A stretch of 64,000 nt of DNA from Mycobacterium sp. E1747 (GCF_001667775.1 NZ_LZJI01000228.1:1-64000), one strand, 5' to 3'. Shown: positions 1 to 9,388, numbered from the stretch's first letter. Numbers and translations: made by a program. Notes: generated by a model not told the origin, from the sequence alone.

Positions 1-205
1 CCCGAGCGCGGCCGAGCCGGCTGGCCCGCCGCCGCCCCCACCGCCGGTGACCGACGTGATCAACGCCCTTCGGGCGTCGGCCGACAGCGCCAGCCGCCTG
101 GTGGCCGGCGAATCGGGTTACCGGGCCGGGCTGCTGGCGTCCATCATCGCGTCCTGCACGGCGTCGTACACGGTCGCCCTGGTACCCGGGGGCCCGTCGA
201 TATGA
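1..205 (+). CDS. C-terminal end of an Rv2843-like alanine-rich protein (5' truncated by window)
   Basis: An open frame enters from the left edge and stops with TGA at 203-205. The 67 visible residues begin with a proline run and continue into an Ala/Ser-rich helical tail ending VALVPGGPSI. The stop lies 13 bases before the next gene on the same strand. In M. tuberculosis, Rv2843 (alanine-rich, predicted membrane protein) precedes Rv2844 and a convergent proS, which is the arrangement here. Identity therefore rests on position and composition; the N-terminus is outside the window and no function can be assigned. Confidence 0.6.
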   Translation, partial: PSAAEPAGPPPPPPPVTDVINALRASADSASRLVAGESGYRAGLLASIIASCTASYTVALVPGGPSI

Positions 206-218
206 GCTCCAGCTCGAT

Positions 219-665
219 ATGACATCAGGAAAAGACGCCGACAACGCGGCGCTGTGCGACGCGCTGGCCATCGAACACTCGACGATCTACGGCTACGGCA
301 TGGTCTCGGCGCTGTCGCCGCCCAGCGTGAACGGCATGGTGGTGGAGGCCCTGTTGCAGCACCGCCAGCGCCGCGACGACGTGATCGCGATGCTGACCGC
401 CCGCAAGGTCAATGCCCCGGTCGCCGCCCCCGGCTACCAGCTGCCGATGCTGATCGGCAGCGCCGCGGACGCGGCACGCCTGGCCGCCCGGATGGAGAAC
501 GACTGCGCGTCGGCATGGCGGGTGGTGATCGAGCACGCCGAGACCGCCGACGACCGCGCCTTCTCCTCGACGGCCCTGACGCAGAGCGCCGTGATGGCCG
601 CCCGCTGGAACCGCGTGCTGGGCGCGTGGCCCATCACGACGAGCTTCCCGGGCGGAAACGACTAG
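219..665 (+). CDS. DUF4439 ferritin-like domain protein (Rv2844-like)
   Basis: This 148-residue protein has no signal peptide. It is built of long amphipathic helices with EHS near residue 19, EALLQHRQRR near 43-52 and EHAETADDRAF near 107-117. Such Glu/His pairs are typical of the ferritin-like fold annotated as DUF4439, but I cannot confirm a complete di-iron site by eye. The start at 219 follows the stop of the upstream gene by 13 bases, suggesting co-transcription. The gene converges on proS with only 19 bases between the stops. The ortholog of Rv2844 is the best match by position; its role is unknown. Confidence 0.7.
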   Translation: MTSGKDADNAALCDALAIEHSTIYGYGMVSALSPPSVNGMVVEALLQHRQRRDDVIAMLTARKVNAPVAAPGYQLPMLIGSAADAARLAARMENDCASAWRVVIEHAETADDRAFSSTALTQSAVMAARWNRVLGAWPITTSFPGGND

Positions 666-684
666 CCGCAAGGGATTTCGAGCG

Positions 685-2433
685 CTACCCGCTCAGCGCG
701 GCCGCGACGTCGGTGGCCAGCGACGGCCCGGTGGCCAGCTCACGCGTCTGCCCGCTGAAGCGGTCACGCAGCTCGACGACGCCGTTGCCCCAGCCGCGGC
801 CCACCACCAGAATCCGCGGCACGCCCAGCAACTCGGCATCCTTGAACTTCACCCCCGGGGAGGCCTGACGGTCATCGAGCAGCACCTGGACGCCCAACCG
901 GTCCAGGTCGGCGGCCAGCTCGGTGGCTCCGGTGCGCGCGTCCGCGTCCTTGTTGGCGATCACGAGGTGCACGTCGAACGGCGAGACCGCCGCGGGCCAG
1001 CGCAGCCCCAGCTCGTCATGGTGTTGCTCGGCGATCACCGCCACCATCCGCGAAACCCCGAGGCCGTAAGAGCCCATGGTCAACCGCACCGGCTTGCCGT
1101 CCTCACCGAGCACGTCGGCGGTGAAGGCGTCGGTGTATTTGCGGCCGAGCTGGAAGATGTGCGCGACCTCGATCCCCCGCGCCGACACCAGCGGGCCGGC
1201 GCCGTCGGGGGACGGATCGCCGTCGCGCACCTCGGCGGCCTCGATGGTGCCGTCGGCGGTGAAATCCCGCCCCGCCACCAGGCCGACGACGTGCCGGCCG
1301 GGCTCGTCGGCCCCGGTGATCCAGCTGGTGCCGTCCACCACCCTGGGGTCGACGAGGTAGCGAACCCCGTTGTCCTGCAGTGCTTTCGGACCGATGTAAC
1401 CCTTCACCAGGAACGGATACTTGGCGAAGTCGGTGTCGTCGAGCAACGCGTATTCGGCCGGCTCGAGCGCCGCGCCCAGCCGCTTGTCGTCGACCTCACG
1501 ATCGCCGGGCAGTCCGATGGCCAGCAGTTCCGGATCCCCGCCGGGTTGGCGCACCTTGAGCAAGACGTTCTTCAGGGTGTCGGCCGCAGTGACGGTGCGG
1601 CCAAGGCCGGCGGAGTTGGCCCAGTCCACCAGTGTGGCGATGGTCGGGGTGTCACCGGTGTCGTGCACCACCGGCTCCGGCAACCCATCGATGGGCTTGG
1701 CCTCCGGGCGGGCGGTGACGACGGCCTCGACGTTGGCCGCGTAGCCCGATTCCAGGCAGCGCACGAAGGTGTCTTCGCCGACCGGGCTCTCGGCCAGGAA
1801 CTCCTCCGAGGCGCTGCCGCCCATCGCCCCCGAGACCGCGGAGACGATCACGTAGCGCACCTGGAGCCGGTTGAGGATGCGCTGGTAGGCCTCCCGGTGC
1901 GCGTGGTAGGCGGCCTTGAGTCCGGCGTCGTCGATGTCGAAGGAGTAGGAGTCCTTCATGACGAACTCGCGCACCCGCAGGATCCCCGCCCGCGGCCGCG
2001 CCTCGTCACGGTACTTGTTCTGGATTTGATACAGCAGCACCGGAAAGTCTTTGTAGGAGCTGTATTCGCCCTTGACGGTCAGGGTGAACACCTCCTCGTG
2101 CGTCGGCCCGAGCAGGTAGTCGTTGCCGCGGCGGTCCTTGAGCCGGAACACGCCGTCGCCGTACTCGGTCCATCGGTTCGTCGTCTCGTACGGCGCGCGC
2201 GGCAGCAGTGCGGGAAACAGGATCTCCTGCCCGCCGATCGCGTCCATCTCCTCGCGGACGACGCGCTCGATCCGGCGCAGCACCTTGAGGCCGAGCGGCA
2301 GCCAGCTGTACAGCCCGGGCGCGACGGGCCGGACGTAGCCGGCCCGGATCAGGAGTTTGTGGCTGGGCACTTCGGCGTCAGCGGGATCGTCGCGCAACGT
2401 GCGCACAAAGAGCTCGGACATCCGGGTAATCAC
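685..2433 (-). CDS. proS: Prolyl-tRNA synthetase
   Basis: This is a cytoplasmic class II aminoacyl-tRNA synthetase that charges tRNA-Pro. At 582 residues it matches the length of the M. tuberculosis enzyme as I recall it. The catalytic core begins with [20 protein letters not shown], followed by motif 2 around [20 protein letters not shown] (about 150-170). A bacterial INS editing insertion fills roughly 220-400, motif 3 ([11 protein letters not shown]) sits near 460, and an anticodon-binding domain with [10 protein letters not shown] and [19 protein letters not shown] closes the protein. The start is GTG at 2433. An AT-rich inverted repeat lies about 80 bases upstream. Confidence 0.97.
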   Translation of the reverse strand: MITRMSELFVRTLRDDPADAEVPSHKLLIRAGYVRPVAPGLYSWLPLGLKVLRRIERVVREEMDAIGGQEILFPALLPRAPYETTNRWTEYGDGVFRLKDRRGNDYLLGPTHEEVFTLTVKGEYSSYKDFPVLLYQIQNKYRDEARPRAGILRVREFVMKDSYSFDIDDAGLKAAYHAHREAYQRILNRLQVRYVIVSAVSGAMGGSASEEFLAESPVGEDTFVRCLESGYAANVEAVVTARPEAKPIDGLPEPVVHDTGDTPTIATLVDWANSAGLGRTVTAADTLKNVLLKVRQPGGDPELLAIGLPGDREVDDKRLGAALEPAEYALLDDTDFAKYPFLVKGYIGPKALQDNGVRYLVDPRVVDGTSWITGADEPGRHVVGLVAGRDFTADGTIEAAEVRDGDPSPDGAGPLVSARGIEVAHIFQLGRKYTDAFTADVLGEDGKPVRLTMGSYGLGVSRMVAVIAEQHHDELGLRWPAAVSPFDVHLVIANKDADARTGATELAADLDRLGVQVLLDDRQASPGVKFKDAELLGVPRILVVGRGWGNGVVELRDRFSGQTRELATGPSLATDVAAALSG

Positions 2434-2513
2434 AGCGGGCCAGCCTAACTTGTCGGGGGCGGGCGCAGAGCGTCAGCACAGCCCGGTGCTTAGGGACATG
2501 CGAGCCTTCGGGA

Positions 2514-2539
2514 ATTTGATATCGCGGGCGCTATCAAAT
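2514..2539. promoter_or_regulatory. AT-rich inverted repeat between efpA and proS
   Basis: The arms ATTTGATA (2514-2521) and TATCAAAT (2532-2539) are perfect complements separated by 10 bases. The AT richness stands out in a GC-rich spacer. It lies 59 bases after the efpA stop and about 80 bases before the proS start, both genes being on the minus strand. It could be an operator for proS or an RNA hairpin in the efpA 3' end. No poly-U run follows it, so an intrinsic terminator is less likely. Confidence 0.4.
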
Positions 2540-2597
2540 ACGGCGAGCACCGAATGGTTCTCGACCCGCCTCGGCGTTAGCGGTGAAACCCGTTGAG

Positions 2598-4190
2598 CTA
2601 CAGCTCGCCGGCGTCGATCGCTTCCTTGACCTCTTGTGCGTGGGCCACCTGCGCGGGCGTGTAGCCGATCAGCAGCGCCGCACCACCGACGATGACGGCC
2701 ACCCCGGCCACCCACAGCAGGCCGTAGGTATAGCCCTGGTCGAGCGCGTGCAGCTGGAGGTCGTTCATCACCTTCACCGGGCCGGTGGTGCCGCCCAGGT
2801 AGAGCGTGCGCGAGGTGATGACGGCCTGGATGACGGCCAGCACCAGGGGGCCGCCGAGGCTCTGCAGCATCAACGCGATCGCCGACACGGGGCCGATCTG
2901 GTCGAAACCGACCCCGGCGATGGCCGACAGCGTCAGCGGGACGACGCAGATGCCGATGCCGATGCCGCCGACGATGATGGGCAGCACCAGGTTGGGGAAG
3001 TAGGGCACGCCGCGGTGCATGAACCCCCAGCCGTAGAGCATCGCCCAGAACAGCAGGATGCCGCCGCCGATGGTCAGCACCCGGGGCGAGAACCGCGACA
3101 CCAGCTGTGACGAAACGCCCAGGCCGATCCCCATCGCGATGACGAACGGGATGAAGCCGACGCCGGCGCGCAGCGCGCTGTAGCCGAGGATGTCCTGGAC
3201 GTACAGGCCGATGCACACGGTGAGGCTGAACATCAACCCGCCGGCGAGGAAGATCGCGGCGAACGTGAACAGCCGGTTGTGGTCGCGGAACAGGTCGAAT
3301 GGGACGACCGGGTTTTCGGCGGTGCGCTCCACGATGACGAACGCCAGCGCCGCGCCCATCGCCACCACACCTGAGCCGATGGTGGTGATCGACACCCAGC
3401 CCTTCTCCGGCCCCATCGAGAAGGCGTAGACGGCGGCGGTGCAGGCCAGCGTGGCCAGCATGGCCCCGGTCGCGTCGAGTTTCATCCGCTCACGGTTGGT
3501 CTCGCGCAGCGCGGTGCGGGCCAGGTAGATCATCACCAGCCCGATCGGCACGTTCACCAGGAAGGCCAGCCGCCAGGAAACCTCGGTCAGCGCCCCGCCG
3601 ACCACCAGGCCCATCACCGAACCGATGGCGGTCATGGCGGCGAACACCGCCGTCGCGAAGTTACGGGCCGGGCCCTTGGGGAAGGTGGTCGCGACCAGTG
3701 CCAGTCCGGTCGGCGAGGCGATGGCGGAGCCGACGCCCTGCGAGAGCCGCGCGATGACCATCGTCGCCTCATCCCAGGCGACCGCGCACAGGACCGAAGA
3801 GATGGTGAATAGTGCGACGCCGACGATGAAGGTGCGCTTGCGCCCGATGGTGTCGCCCAGCCGGCCACCCAGCAGCATCAGCCCGCCGAACGTGAGCACG
3901 TAAGCGGTGATCACCCAGCTGCGGCCCGCGTCGGACAGGCTCAGTTCGTTCTGGATTCTGGGCAGCGCGACGATGGCGACGGTGCTGTCCATGGTCGCCA
4001 GCAACTGCATACCGCCGATGGCGATCACGGCCGCGATGAAGCGACGGGAAGGCAGCCAGGCCGGGTAGTACTTGCTGATGCGAGTGGAGGCGGTCTCCGC
4101 CGGGCGCGAGGAGCGCGCCGGGGCCGGACGATCGGGGCGCGCGGACGTGAAGTTCCGCATCGCGCGCTCGGTTTCGTTGAGGGCCGTCAT
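2598..4190 (-). CDS. efpA: EfpA, MFS multidrug efflux transporter (DHA2/QacA family)
   Basis: This inner-membrane drug:proton antiporter has 530 residues and about 14 hydrophobic segments, as expected for the DHA2 branch of the major facilitator superfamily. A cytoplasmic N-terminal tail of about 50 residues precedes the first segment at FIAAVIAIGGMQLLAT. MFS motif A is visible as GGRLGDTIGRKRTF near residues 106-119, and an antiporter-type LTEVSWRLAFLVNVPIGLVM stretch lies near 200-220. It starts at ATG 4190, only 33 bases after the cysG stop. That short gap holds a small inverted repeat that may be an operator. Synteny with M. tuberculosis Rv2846c supports the name. Confidence 0.95.
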   Translation of the reverse strand: MTALNETERAMRNFTSARPDRPAPARSSRPAETASTRISKYYPAWLPSRRFIAAVIAIGGMQLLATMDSTVAIVALPRIQNELSLSDAGRSWVITAYVLTFGGLMLLGGRLGDTIGRKRTFIVGVALFTISSVLCAVAWDEATMVIARLSQGVGSAIASPTGLALVATTFPKGPARNFATAVFAAMTAIGSVMGLVVGGALTEVSWRLAFLVNVPIGLVMIYLARTALRETNRERMKLDATGAMLATLACTAAVYAFSMGPEKGWVSITTIGSGVVAMGAALAFVIVERTAENPVVPFDLFRDHNRLFTFAAIFLAGGLMFSLTVCIGLYVQDILGYSALRAGVGFIPFVIAMGIGLGVSSQLVSRFSPRVLTIGGGILLFWAMLYGWGFMHRGVPYFPNLVLPIIVGGIGIGICVVPLTLSAIAGVGFDQIGPVSAIALMLQSLGGPLVLAVIQAVITSRTLYLGGTTGPVKVMNDLQLHALDQGYTYGLLWVAGVAVIVGGAALLIGYTPAQVAHAQEVKEAIDAGEL

Positions 4191-4195
4191 AAAGG

Positions 4196-4211
4196 ATTAC
4201 CTTACAGTAAT
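4196..4211. promoter_or_regulatory. Inverted repeat immediately upstream of efpA
   Basis: ATTAC and GTAAT arms (4196-4200, 4207-4211) flank six bases inside the 33-base gap between the cysG stop and the efpA start. The centre lies only about 13 bases before the efpA ATG. The element is AT-rich in a GC-rich genome, which fits a repressor site or an overlap with a promoter -10 region. Confidence 0.4.
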
Positions 4212-4223
4212 CTTAAGAATTGT

Positions 4224-5429
4224 TTAAAGCCCGAAAGCGGCCACCGGCCCGATCACGATGATCGCGGGAGGTCGGATGCCTTCGGCGCGGATCTTTTCGG
4301 GCGTGTCGGCGAGAGTCGCCCGCAAAGTCTGCTGCGCGGCCGTGGTCCCATGTTGGACCACCAGAACGGGAGTATCCGCAGGTCGGCCGCCCTTTATCAG
4401 CACATCGGCGAAAAGTTCGATGCGCTCCACGGCCATCAGCAACACGATGGTCCCGGACATCGCGGCCAATGCATTCCAATTCACTAACGATTCGGGATGG
4501 TTGGGCGCCAGATGGCCGCTGACCACCACGAATTCGTGATTTGTGGCCCGGTGCGTGACCGGAACGCCGGCCAGGGCGGGCACCCCTATGGCGCTGGTCA
4601 CACCCGGCACCACGGTGACCGGGATTCCGGCGTCGACGCACGCCAGCACTTCCTCGTAGCCACGGGCGAAGACGAACGGGTCCCCGCCCTTGAGGCGGAC
4701 GACGAACTTCCCGGAGCGGGCGCGCTCGATCATGACGTCGTTGATGGCGTCCTGCGCCATCGCCCGCCCGTAGGGGATCTTGGCGGCGTCGATGACCTCC
4801 ACATGGGGCGGCAGCTCGGCCAGCAGCTCCGGCGGTGCGAGCCGATCGGCGACGACGACGTCGGCGTGGGCCAGCAGCCGGCGCCCGCGCACTGTGATCA
4901 GTTCGGGGTCACCGGGTCCCCCGCCGACCAGTGCCACCCCGCCGCGCGCCGCGTCGGAGCTCACGGCGCTGTCCGGCGCGATGAGTCCGGTTTGCAGCGC
5001 TTCCCGGATGGCCGAGCGGATCGCCGCGGAGCGGCGGTGCTCGCCGCCGGCCAGCACGCCGACCGATAATCCTTCGTAGCGGAAGGACGCCGGTGTCACC
5101 GCGGTTCCCTCCACGGCGATGTCGGCGCGGACGCAGAATAGGTGGCGCCGTTCGGCCTCGGCGACGACGGCCGCATTCACTTGGGGGTCGTTGGTGGCCG
5201 CGATCGCGTACCAGGCTCCGTCGAGGTCACCGTCGCGGTATTCGCGCAGGGACAACGTGATTCCGGCCATCGCCTCGACCGACCTGGTGGCGCTGCGGGA
5301 GATGACGTGGACGTCCGCGCCGCTGGCGATGAGCAGGGGCAGCCGGCGCTGGGCGACCGACCCGCCGCCGACCACCACTACCTTCTTGCCGTCCAGGCGC
5401 AGCCCGGCGAGGTAGGCGTTCTCGGTCAC
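4224..5429 (-). CDS. cysG: Siroheme synthase (bifunctional SUMT / precorrin-2 dehydrogenase)
   Basis: This 401-residue fusion makes siroheme for sulfite and nitrite reductases. The N-terminal CysG_B part (1-150) carries the NAD-binding loop VVGGGSVAQRRLPLL and performs precorrin-2 oxidation, with ferrochelation known for the family. The C-terminal part from about 165 is uroporphyrinogen-III C-methyltransferase: LVGGGPGDPELITVRGRR, VVADRLAPPELL, VVRLKGGDPFVFARG and VVPGVTSAIGVPALAGVPVT are the standard SUMT blocks. It starts at GTG 5429. The gene lies downstream of the corrinoid operon, separated by a tandem repeat of two hairpin units. It ends 33 bases before efpA. Confidence 0.95.
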   Translation of the reverse strand: MTENAYLAGLRLDGKKVVVVGGGSVAQRRLPLLIASGADVHVISRSATRSVEAMAGITLSLREYRDGDLDGAWYAIAATNDPQVNAAVVAEAERRHLFCVRADIAVEGTAVTPASFRYEGLSVGVLAGGEHRRSAAIRSAIREALQTGLIAPDSAVSSDAARGGVALVGGGPGDPELITVRGRRLLAHADVVVADRLAPPELLAELPPHVEVIDAAKIPYGRAMAQDAINDVMIERARSGKFVVRLKGGDPFVFARGYEEVLACVDAGIPVTVVPGVTSAIGVPALAGVPVTHRATNHEFVVVSGHLAPNHPESLVNWNALAAMSGTIVLLMAVERIELFADVLIKGGRPADTPVLVVQHGTTAAQQTLRATLADTPEKIRAEGIRPPAIIVIGPVAAFGL

Positions 5430-5438
5430 CCGGCAAGC

Positions 5439-5553
5439 CTAGTGGCGACCGCGAGCGCGGCGACAACGCCGGGCGCTGCGGGTCGCCACCATCGGAACTA
5501 GTGGCGACCGCGAGCGCGACAACGCCGGGCGCTGCGGGTCGCCACCATCGGTA
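5439..5553. repeat. Tandem pair of 59/56-bp dyad-containing units
   Basis: Two direct repeats (5439-5497 and 5498-5553) each start with CTAG. They differ mainly by a 3-base deletion in the second copy. Each unit carries outer arms GTGGCGACC and GGTCGCCAC, perfect complements, plus an inner AGCGC/GCGCT pair, so each can fold into a long hairpin. A third CTAG follows and contains the cobB stop codon (5554-5556). The array fills the whole cobB-cysG spacer. The core resembles the 57-bp array at 40.7 kb read on the opposite strand. Confidence 0.85.
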
Positions 5554-6927
5554 CTAGACGGAAGGCATGCGGCGGGCGGCCGCGTGTGCGACGAACCGCG
5601 CGACGGCGTGCGGCGCCGCGGCCGGATGGGTGTGCAGGTACGACGCGTGCACGCCGGCGTGCACGACGCCGTCTCGCACCGCGTCCACGTCGTTGCCGCG
5701 GTACACCCACGCGGGTTGGTAACCATCACTGAAAGTGACTGCGGTCCGGTGGAATTCGTGTCCCACCGCCCGCTGCCCGGCGGCGTACAGCGGCGAGTCG
5801 GCCACGGCGACGGCGTCGCGATAGGCCAGCGTCAGGTGCGGGGTGAACCGCGCCGCCCCGGCCAGCACCCCGCACATCGGCTGGCCGTCGAGCTCGGTGG
5901 CCAGGTAGATGAGGCCGGCGCATTCGGCGTGGATCGGCGCGCCCGCGGCGGCCAGCTCGTTGATCTGCCGGCGCACCACCTCGTTGGCCGACAGCTCGGC
6001 GGTGAACTGTTCCGGGAAGCCGCCGGGCAGCACCACCGCGTCGGTGTCGTCGGGCAATGGGTCAGCGAGCGGGTCGAATTCGACCACGTCGGCGCCGGCG
6101 GCCCGAAGGAGCTCGGCGTGTTCGGCATAGGCGAAGGTGAACGCCTTGCCCGCCGCCACCGCCACGGTGGCGCGCCGGCCGGGGGCCTCCCCCACCACCG
6201 TCGCCGGGTCCCACGCCTGGCCCTCGCGGCTCGCGGCGACCGCCGCCACGGCCGCCAGGTCGACGTGGCGCGCGACCAGGTCGGTCATCGCCTCGACCGC
6301 AAGCCGCGCGCGCCGCCCGTACTCCACCGCGGTAACGAGGCCCAAATACCTTGTCGGCAATTCCAATTCGGCGGCCCGCGGGATGGCGCCCAGCACCGCG
6401 ACGCCAGCTTGCTCGCAGGCCTGCCGCAGCACGTGTTCGTGCCGGGCCGAACCGACCCGGTTGAGGATCACGCCGCGGACCCGCGTCGCGGGGTCGAAGG
6501 TCGAAAACCCGTGCAGCAGTGCGGCGACGCTGTGGCTCTGCCCGCGGGCGTCGACCACGAGGATCACGGCTGCGCCCAACAGAGCGGCCACGTGCGCGGT
6601 GGAGCCCTCGGCGGGGCCGGTCGCGGCGGGGCCGATCCGCCCGTCGAAGAGTCCCATCACCCCTTCGATCACCGCGATGTCCGCGCCGCCGGCCCCGTGG
6701 GCGTACAGCGGGCCGACGAGGTCCTCGCCGACCAGCACCGGGTCGAGGTTGCGGCCGCGACGCCCGGCGGCCAGGCCGTGATAGCCGGGGTCGATGAAGT
6801 CCGGACCGACTTTGAACGGCGCGACGACATGACCCGCGCGCCGCAGGGCGCCGATCAAACCCGTTGCAACGGTAGTCTTTCCGCTGCCCGACGCCGGCGC
6901 GGCGACCACGACGGCGGGGACACTCAC
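5554..6927 (-). CDS. cobB: Cobyrinic acid a,c-diamide synthase / hydrogenobyrinate amidase
   Basis: CobB amidates the a and c side chains of the corrin ring using glutamine and ATP. The 457-residue product starts at GTG 6927, whose GTGA overlaps the cobO stop; longer in-frame starts read into cobO. An N-terminal dethiobiotin-synthetase-like ATPase contains APASGSGKTTVATGL and FKVGPDFIDPGYHGL. The C-terminal glutamine amidotransferase shows VLPGGFPEQFTAELS, the cysteine block HAECAGLIYL (about 335) and the late histidines in VGHEFHRTAV. The deduced length equals that recalled for M. tuberculosis Rv2848c. It is translationally coupled to cobO. Confidence 0.95.
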   Translation of the reverse strand: MSVPAVVVAAPASGSGKTTVATGLIGALRRAGHVVAPFKVGPDFIDPGYHGLAAGRRGRNLDPVLVGEDLVGPLYAHGAGGADIAVIEGVMGLFDGRIGPAATGPAEGSTAHVAALLGAAVILVVDARGQSHSVAALLHGFSTFDPATRVRGVILNRVGSARHEHVLRQACEQAGVAVLGAIPRAAELELPTRYLGLVTAVEYGRRARLAVEAMTDLVARHVDLAAVAAVAASREGQAWDPATVVGEAPGRRATVAVAAGKAFTFAYAEHAELLRAAGADVVEFDPLADPLPDDTDAVVLPGGFPEQFTAELSANEVVRRQINELAAAGAPIHAECAGLIYLATELDGQPMCGVLAGAARFTPHLTLAYRDAVAVADSPLYAAGQRAVGHEFHRTAVTFSDGYQPAWVYRGNDVDAVRDGVVHAGVHASYLHTHPAAAPHAVARFVAHAAARRMPSV

Positions 6928-7538
6928 CACTCGATGCCCTTCTGCCCCTTGCGGCCCGCGTCCATCGGGTGCTTGACCTTGGTCATCTCGGTGACGAGGT
7001 CGGCGGCCTCGATCAGCCGCTGCGGGGCGTCGCGCCCGGTGATGACGACGTGCTGGTGGCCGGGCCGAGCCAGCAGCGTGTCCACCACCCCGTCGACATC
7101 CACCCATCCCCATTTCAGCGGGTAGGTGAACTCGTCCAACACGTAGAAGTCGTGGCGCTGCTCGGCGAGCCGACGCGTGATCTCCGCCCATCCGTCGGCG
7201 GCGGCGGTCGCGTGATCGAGCTCGCTGCCCGCCTTGCGCGACCACGACCAACCCGAGCCCATCTTGTGCCATTCGACGGGCCCACCGACGTTGTGCTGCT
7301 GGTGCAGTTGACCGAGGCGGGCGAAGGCGGCTTCCTCCCCCACCTTCCATTTCGCGCTCTTGACGAACTGGAACACGGCGACGGAGAGCCCGACGTTCCA
7401 GGCGCGCAACGCCATTCCGAATGCCGCGGTCGACTTTCCCTTGCCCGTGCCGGTGTGCACCGCCAAGACCGGGGTGTTGCGCCGCGCCCTGGTGCTCAGC
7501 CCGTCGTCGGGCACCTGGACTGGTCGGCCTTGGGGCAT
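6924..7538 (-). CDS. cobO: Cob(I)yrinic acid a,c-diamide adenosyltransferase (CobO/BtuR family)
   Basis: This 204-residue enzyme transfers the adenosyl group from ATP to cobalt(I) corrinoids. The P-loop TGTGKGKSTAAFGMALRA is at residues 29-46, and the family blocks KMGSGWSW, LDEFTYPLKWGWVDVDGVV and VITGRDAPQRLIEAADLVTE follow. It belongs to the BtuR/CobA type rather than the PduO type. Its stop overlaps the cobB start by four bases, and it begins 14 bases after the chelatase stop, so the three genes form one corrinoid transcript. Confidence 0.95.
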   Translation of the reverse strand: MPQGRPVQVPDDGLSTRARRNTPVLAVHTGTGKGKSTAAFGMALRAWNVGLSVAVFQFVKSAKWKVGEEAAFARLGQLHQQHNVGGPVEWHKMGSGWSWSRKAGSELDHATAAADGWAEITRRLAEQRHDFYVLDEFTYPLKWGWVDVDGVVDTLLARPGHQHVVITGRDAPQRLIEAADLVTEMTKVKHPMDAGRKGQKGIEW

Positions 7539-7552
7539 CAGCGTTTACCTTC

Positions 7553-9388
7553 TCAGGCCGCGTTTCGCACGGCGCGTGTCAGGGAGTCCGCGTGTAACTG
7601 CTCGAGGCGCACCGCCGGGGCGCCGAGGTGGCGCGCCAGCTGCGCGGCCAAACCCAGCCGCACGTACGACGTTTCGCAGTCCACGACCACCGCGGCGACG
7701 CCCTCGGCCACCAGGCGGGCGGCCGCCGCCCGGCTGCGGCCCAACGGGTCGGGTCCGGCCGTGGCCCGGCCATCGGTGAGCACCACCACCAGGGACCGCC
7801 GGGCACGGTCGCGCGCCTTTTCCCGCACGATCAGTTCCCGCGCGGCGAGCAGGCCCTCGGCCAAAGGGGTCTTGCCGCCGGTGTCGAACCGGGCCAGTCG
7901 CCGGCCGGCGATGTGCGCCGACGACGTCGGGGGCAACAGCAGCCTGGCCTCGTGCTGGCGGAAGGTGATCACGGCGACCTTGTCGCGGCGCTGGTAGGCG
8001 TCGCGCAGCAGCGACAACGTCGCCCCACTGACCGCGGCCATGCGATCGCGCGCCGCCATCGATCCCGAGGCGTCCACGACGAAGATGACCAGGTTGCCTT
8101 CGCGCCCCTCGCGGATCGCCCGTCGCACGTCGTCCGGGCCCGGCCGCAATGGCCCGGTGCCGGCGCGCTCGGCGGCCGAGAGCAGGGTGGCGAACAGGTG
8201 CAGCCCGTGCGGGCCGGAGTTCGTGTCGTCGCCCCCGGCCGCCGCGACCACGCTGCCGGTCGCGTTGCGCGCCCGCGAGCGCCGCCCGGGCGCGCCGACG
8301 CCGACCCCGGGCACCGTCAGCGCGCGGGCGCGGAAGGTCTTCGACGGTGGCGCGCTGGGGCGCGGCGGTTGCGGCTTCTGCGTGGACGACGAATTCGGTT
8401 GCTCCGCAGTTCCTTCCGCGGACTGACCGCCGACCGGCGGGTCGGGGTCGGGTTCGGAATCGTCGTCACCGGCTTGCGCCAGCGCCTCGTCGAGCTGGTC
8501 GCGGTCGATGCCCGGGTCGTCGAACGGGTCGCGGCGGCGCCGATGGGGCAACGCCAGCTCGGCGGCCACCCGGACGTCCTGTTCTTCGACGGCCTTGACT
8601 CCGCGCCAGGCGGCGTGCGCGGCCGCGGTGCGGGCCACCACCAGGTCCGCGCGCATCCCGTCGACGTCGAACGCCGCGCACACCGCCGCGATGCGCCGTA
8701 ATTCGTTGTCCGGCACCGCCACCTCGCCGACGAGCGCCCGGGCGTCGGCGATGCGCCGGGCCAGTTCCGCCTCGGCGTCGGCGTACCGCTCGACGAACGC
8801 GTCGGGGTCCGCCTCGTAGGCCATGCGCTGCCGGACCACCTCCACCCGCACGTCGACGTCGCGCGAGGCGTGTACGTCGACGGTGAGACCAAACCGGTCC
8901 AGCAGCTGCGGACGCAGTTCGCCTTCCTCCGGGTTCATGGTGCCGATGAGGACAAACCGCGCCTCGTGGGAATGGGAGATACCGTCACGCTCGATGTGCA
9001 CCCGACCCATGGCCGCGGCGTCGAGCAGCACGTCCACCAGATGGTCATGCAGCAGGTTGACCTCGTCGACGTAAAGCACGCCGCCGTGCGCGCGGGCCAA
9101 CAGCCCCGGCGAGAACGCGTGCTCGCCGTCGCGCAGCACCCGCTGCAGGTCCAGCGAGCCGATCACCCGGTCTTCGGTTGCGCCGAGCGGCATTTCGACG
9201 AGACCTGCCCCTTCGCCGTCGGTCGCGGCGGACAACAGCGCCGCCAGGCCGCGCACGGCCGTCGACTTGGCGGTGCCCTTCTCGCCCCGGATCAGCGCAC
9301 CGCCGATCTCCGGGCGCACGGCGCACAGCAACAGCGCAAGGCGCAGCTGCTCGTGCCCGACGATCGCGCTGAACGGATACGGCTTCAC
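7553..9388 (-). CDS. Fused ChlI/ChlD-type chelatase subunit (AAA+ plus VWA)
   Basis: This 611-residue protein combines a magnesium-chelatase-like AAA+ ATPase with a von Willebrand A domain. Walker A is [15 protein letters not shown] (35-49) and Walker B is [14 protein letters not shown] (about 105-118). An acidic and proline-rich linker spans about 285-345. The VWA domain begins at [15 protein letters not shown], a MIDAS-type DxSxS motif. No chlorophyll genes are present; next to cobO/cobB it more likely helps insert cobalt or remodel a corrinoid enzyme, which is inference. The GTG start at 9388 overlaps the upstream GNAT stop by four bases. Confidence 0.85.
   Translation of the reverse strand: MKPYPFSAIVGHEQLRLALLLCAVRPEIGGALIRGEKGTAKSTAVRGLAALLSAATDGEGAGLVEMPLGATEDRVIGSLDLQRVLRDGEHAFSPGLLARAHGGVLYVDEVNLLHDHLVDVLLDAAAMGRVHIERDGISHSHEARFVLIGTMNPEEGELRPQLLDRFGLTVDVHASRDVDVRVEVVRQRMAYEADPDAFVERYADAEAELARRIADARALVGEVAVPDNELRRIAAVCAAFDVDGMRADLVVARTAAAHAAWRGVKAVEEQDVRVAAELALPHRRRRDPFDDPGIDRDQLDEALAQAGDDDSEPDPDPPVGGQSAEGTAEQPNSSSTQKPQPPRPSAPPSKTFRARALTVPGVGVGAPGRRSRARNATGSVVAAAGGDDTNSGPHGLHLFATLLSAAERAGTGPLRPGPDDVRRAIREGREGNLVIFVVDASGSMAARDRMAAVSGATLSLLRDAYQRRDKVAVITFRQHEARLLLPPTSSAHIAGRRLARFDTGGKTPLAEGLLAARELIVREKARDRARRSLVVVLTDGRATAGPDPLGRSRAAAARLVAEGVAAVVVDCETSYVRLGLAAQLARHLGAPAVRLEQLHADSLTRAVRNAA

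Noticed and set aside
967-2448. Long plus-strand frame antisense to proS
   Set aside because: It is the reverse-strand shadow of proS, with His/Arg/Gly/Val-rich composition and no ribosome-binding site; proS motifs are complete on the other strand.
2434-2597. T-box riboswitch for proS
   Set aside because: No antiterminator consensus or specifier loop could be recognised; only a simple inverted repeat is visible.
2473-3216. Second minus-strand frame over the efpA 3' end
   Set aside because: Arg/His/Gly-rich shadow of efpA in another frame without initiation signals.
6928-7350. N-terminal extension of cobB
   Set aside because: It would overlap cobO almost fully; the GTG at 6927 gives the standard 457-residue CobB and a GTGA coupling.
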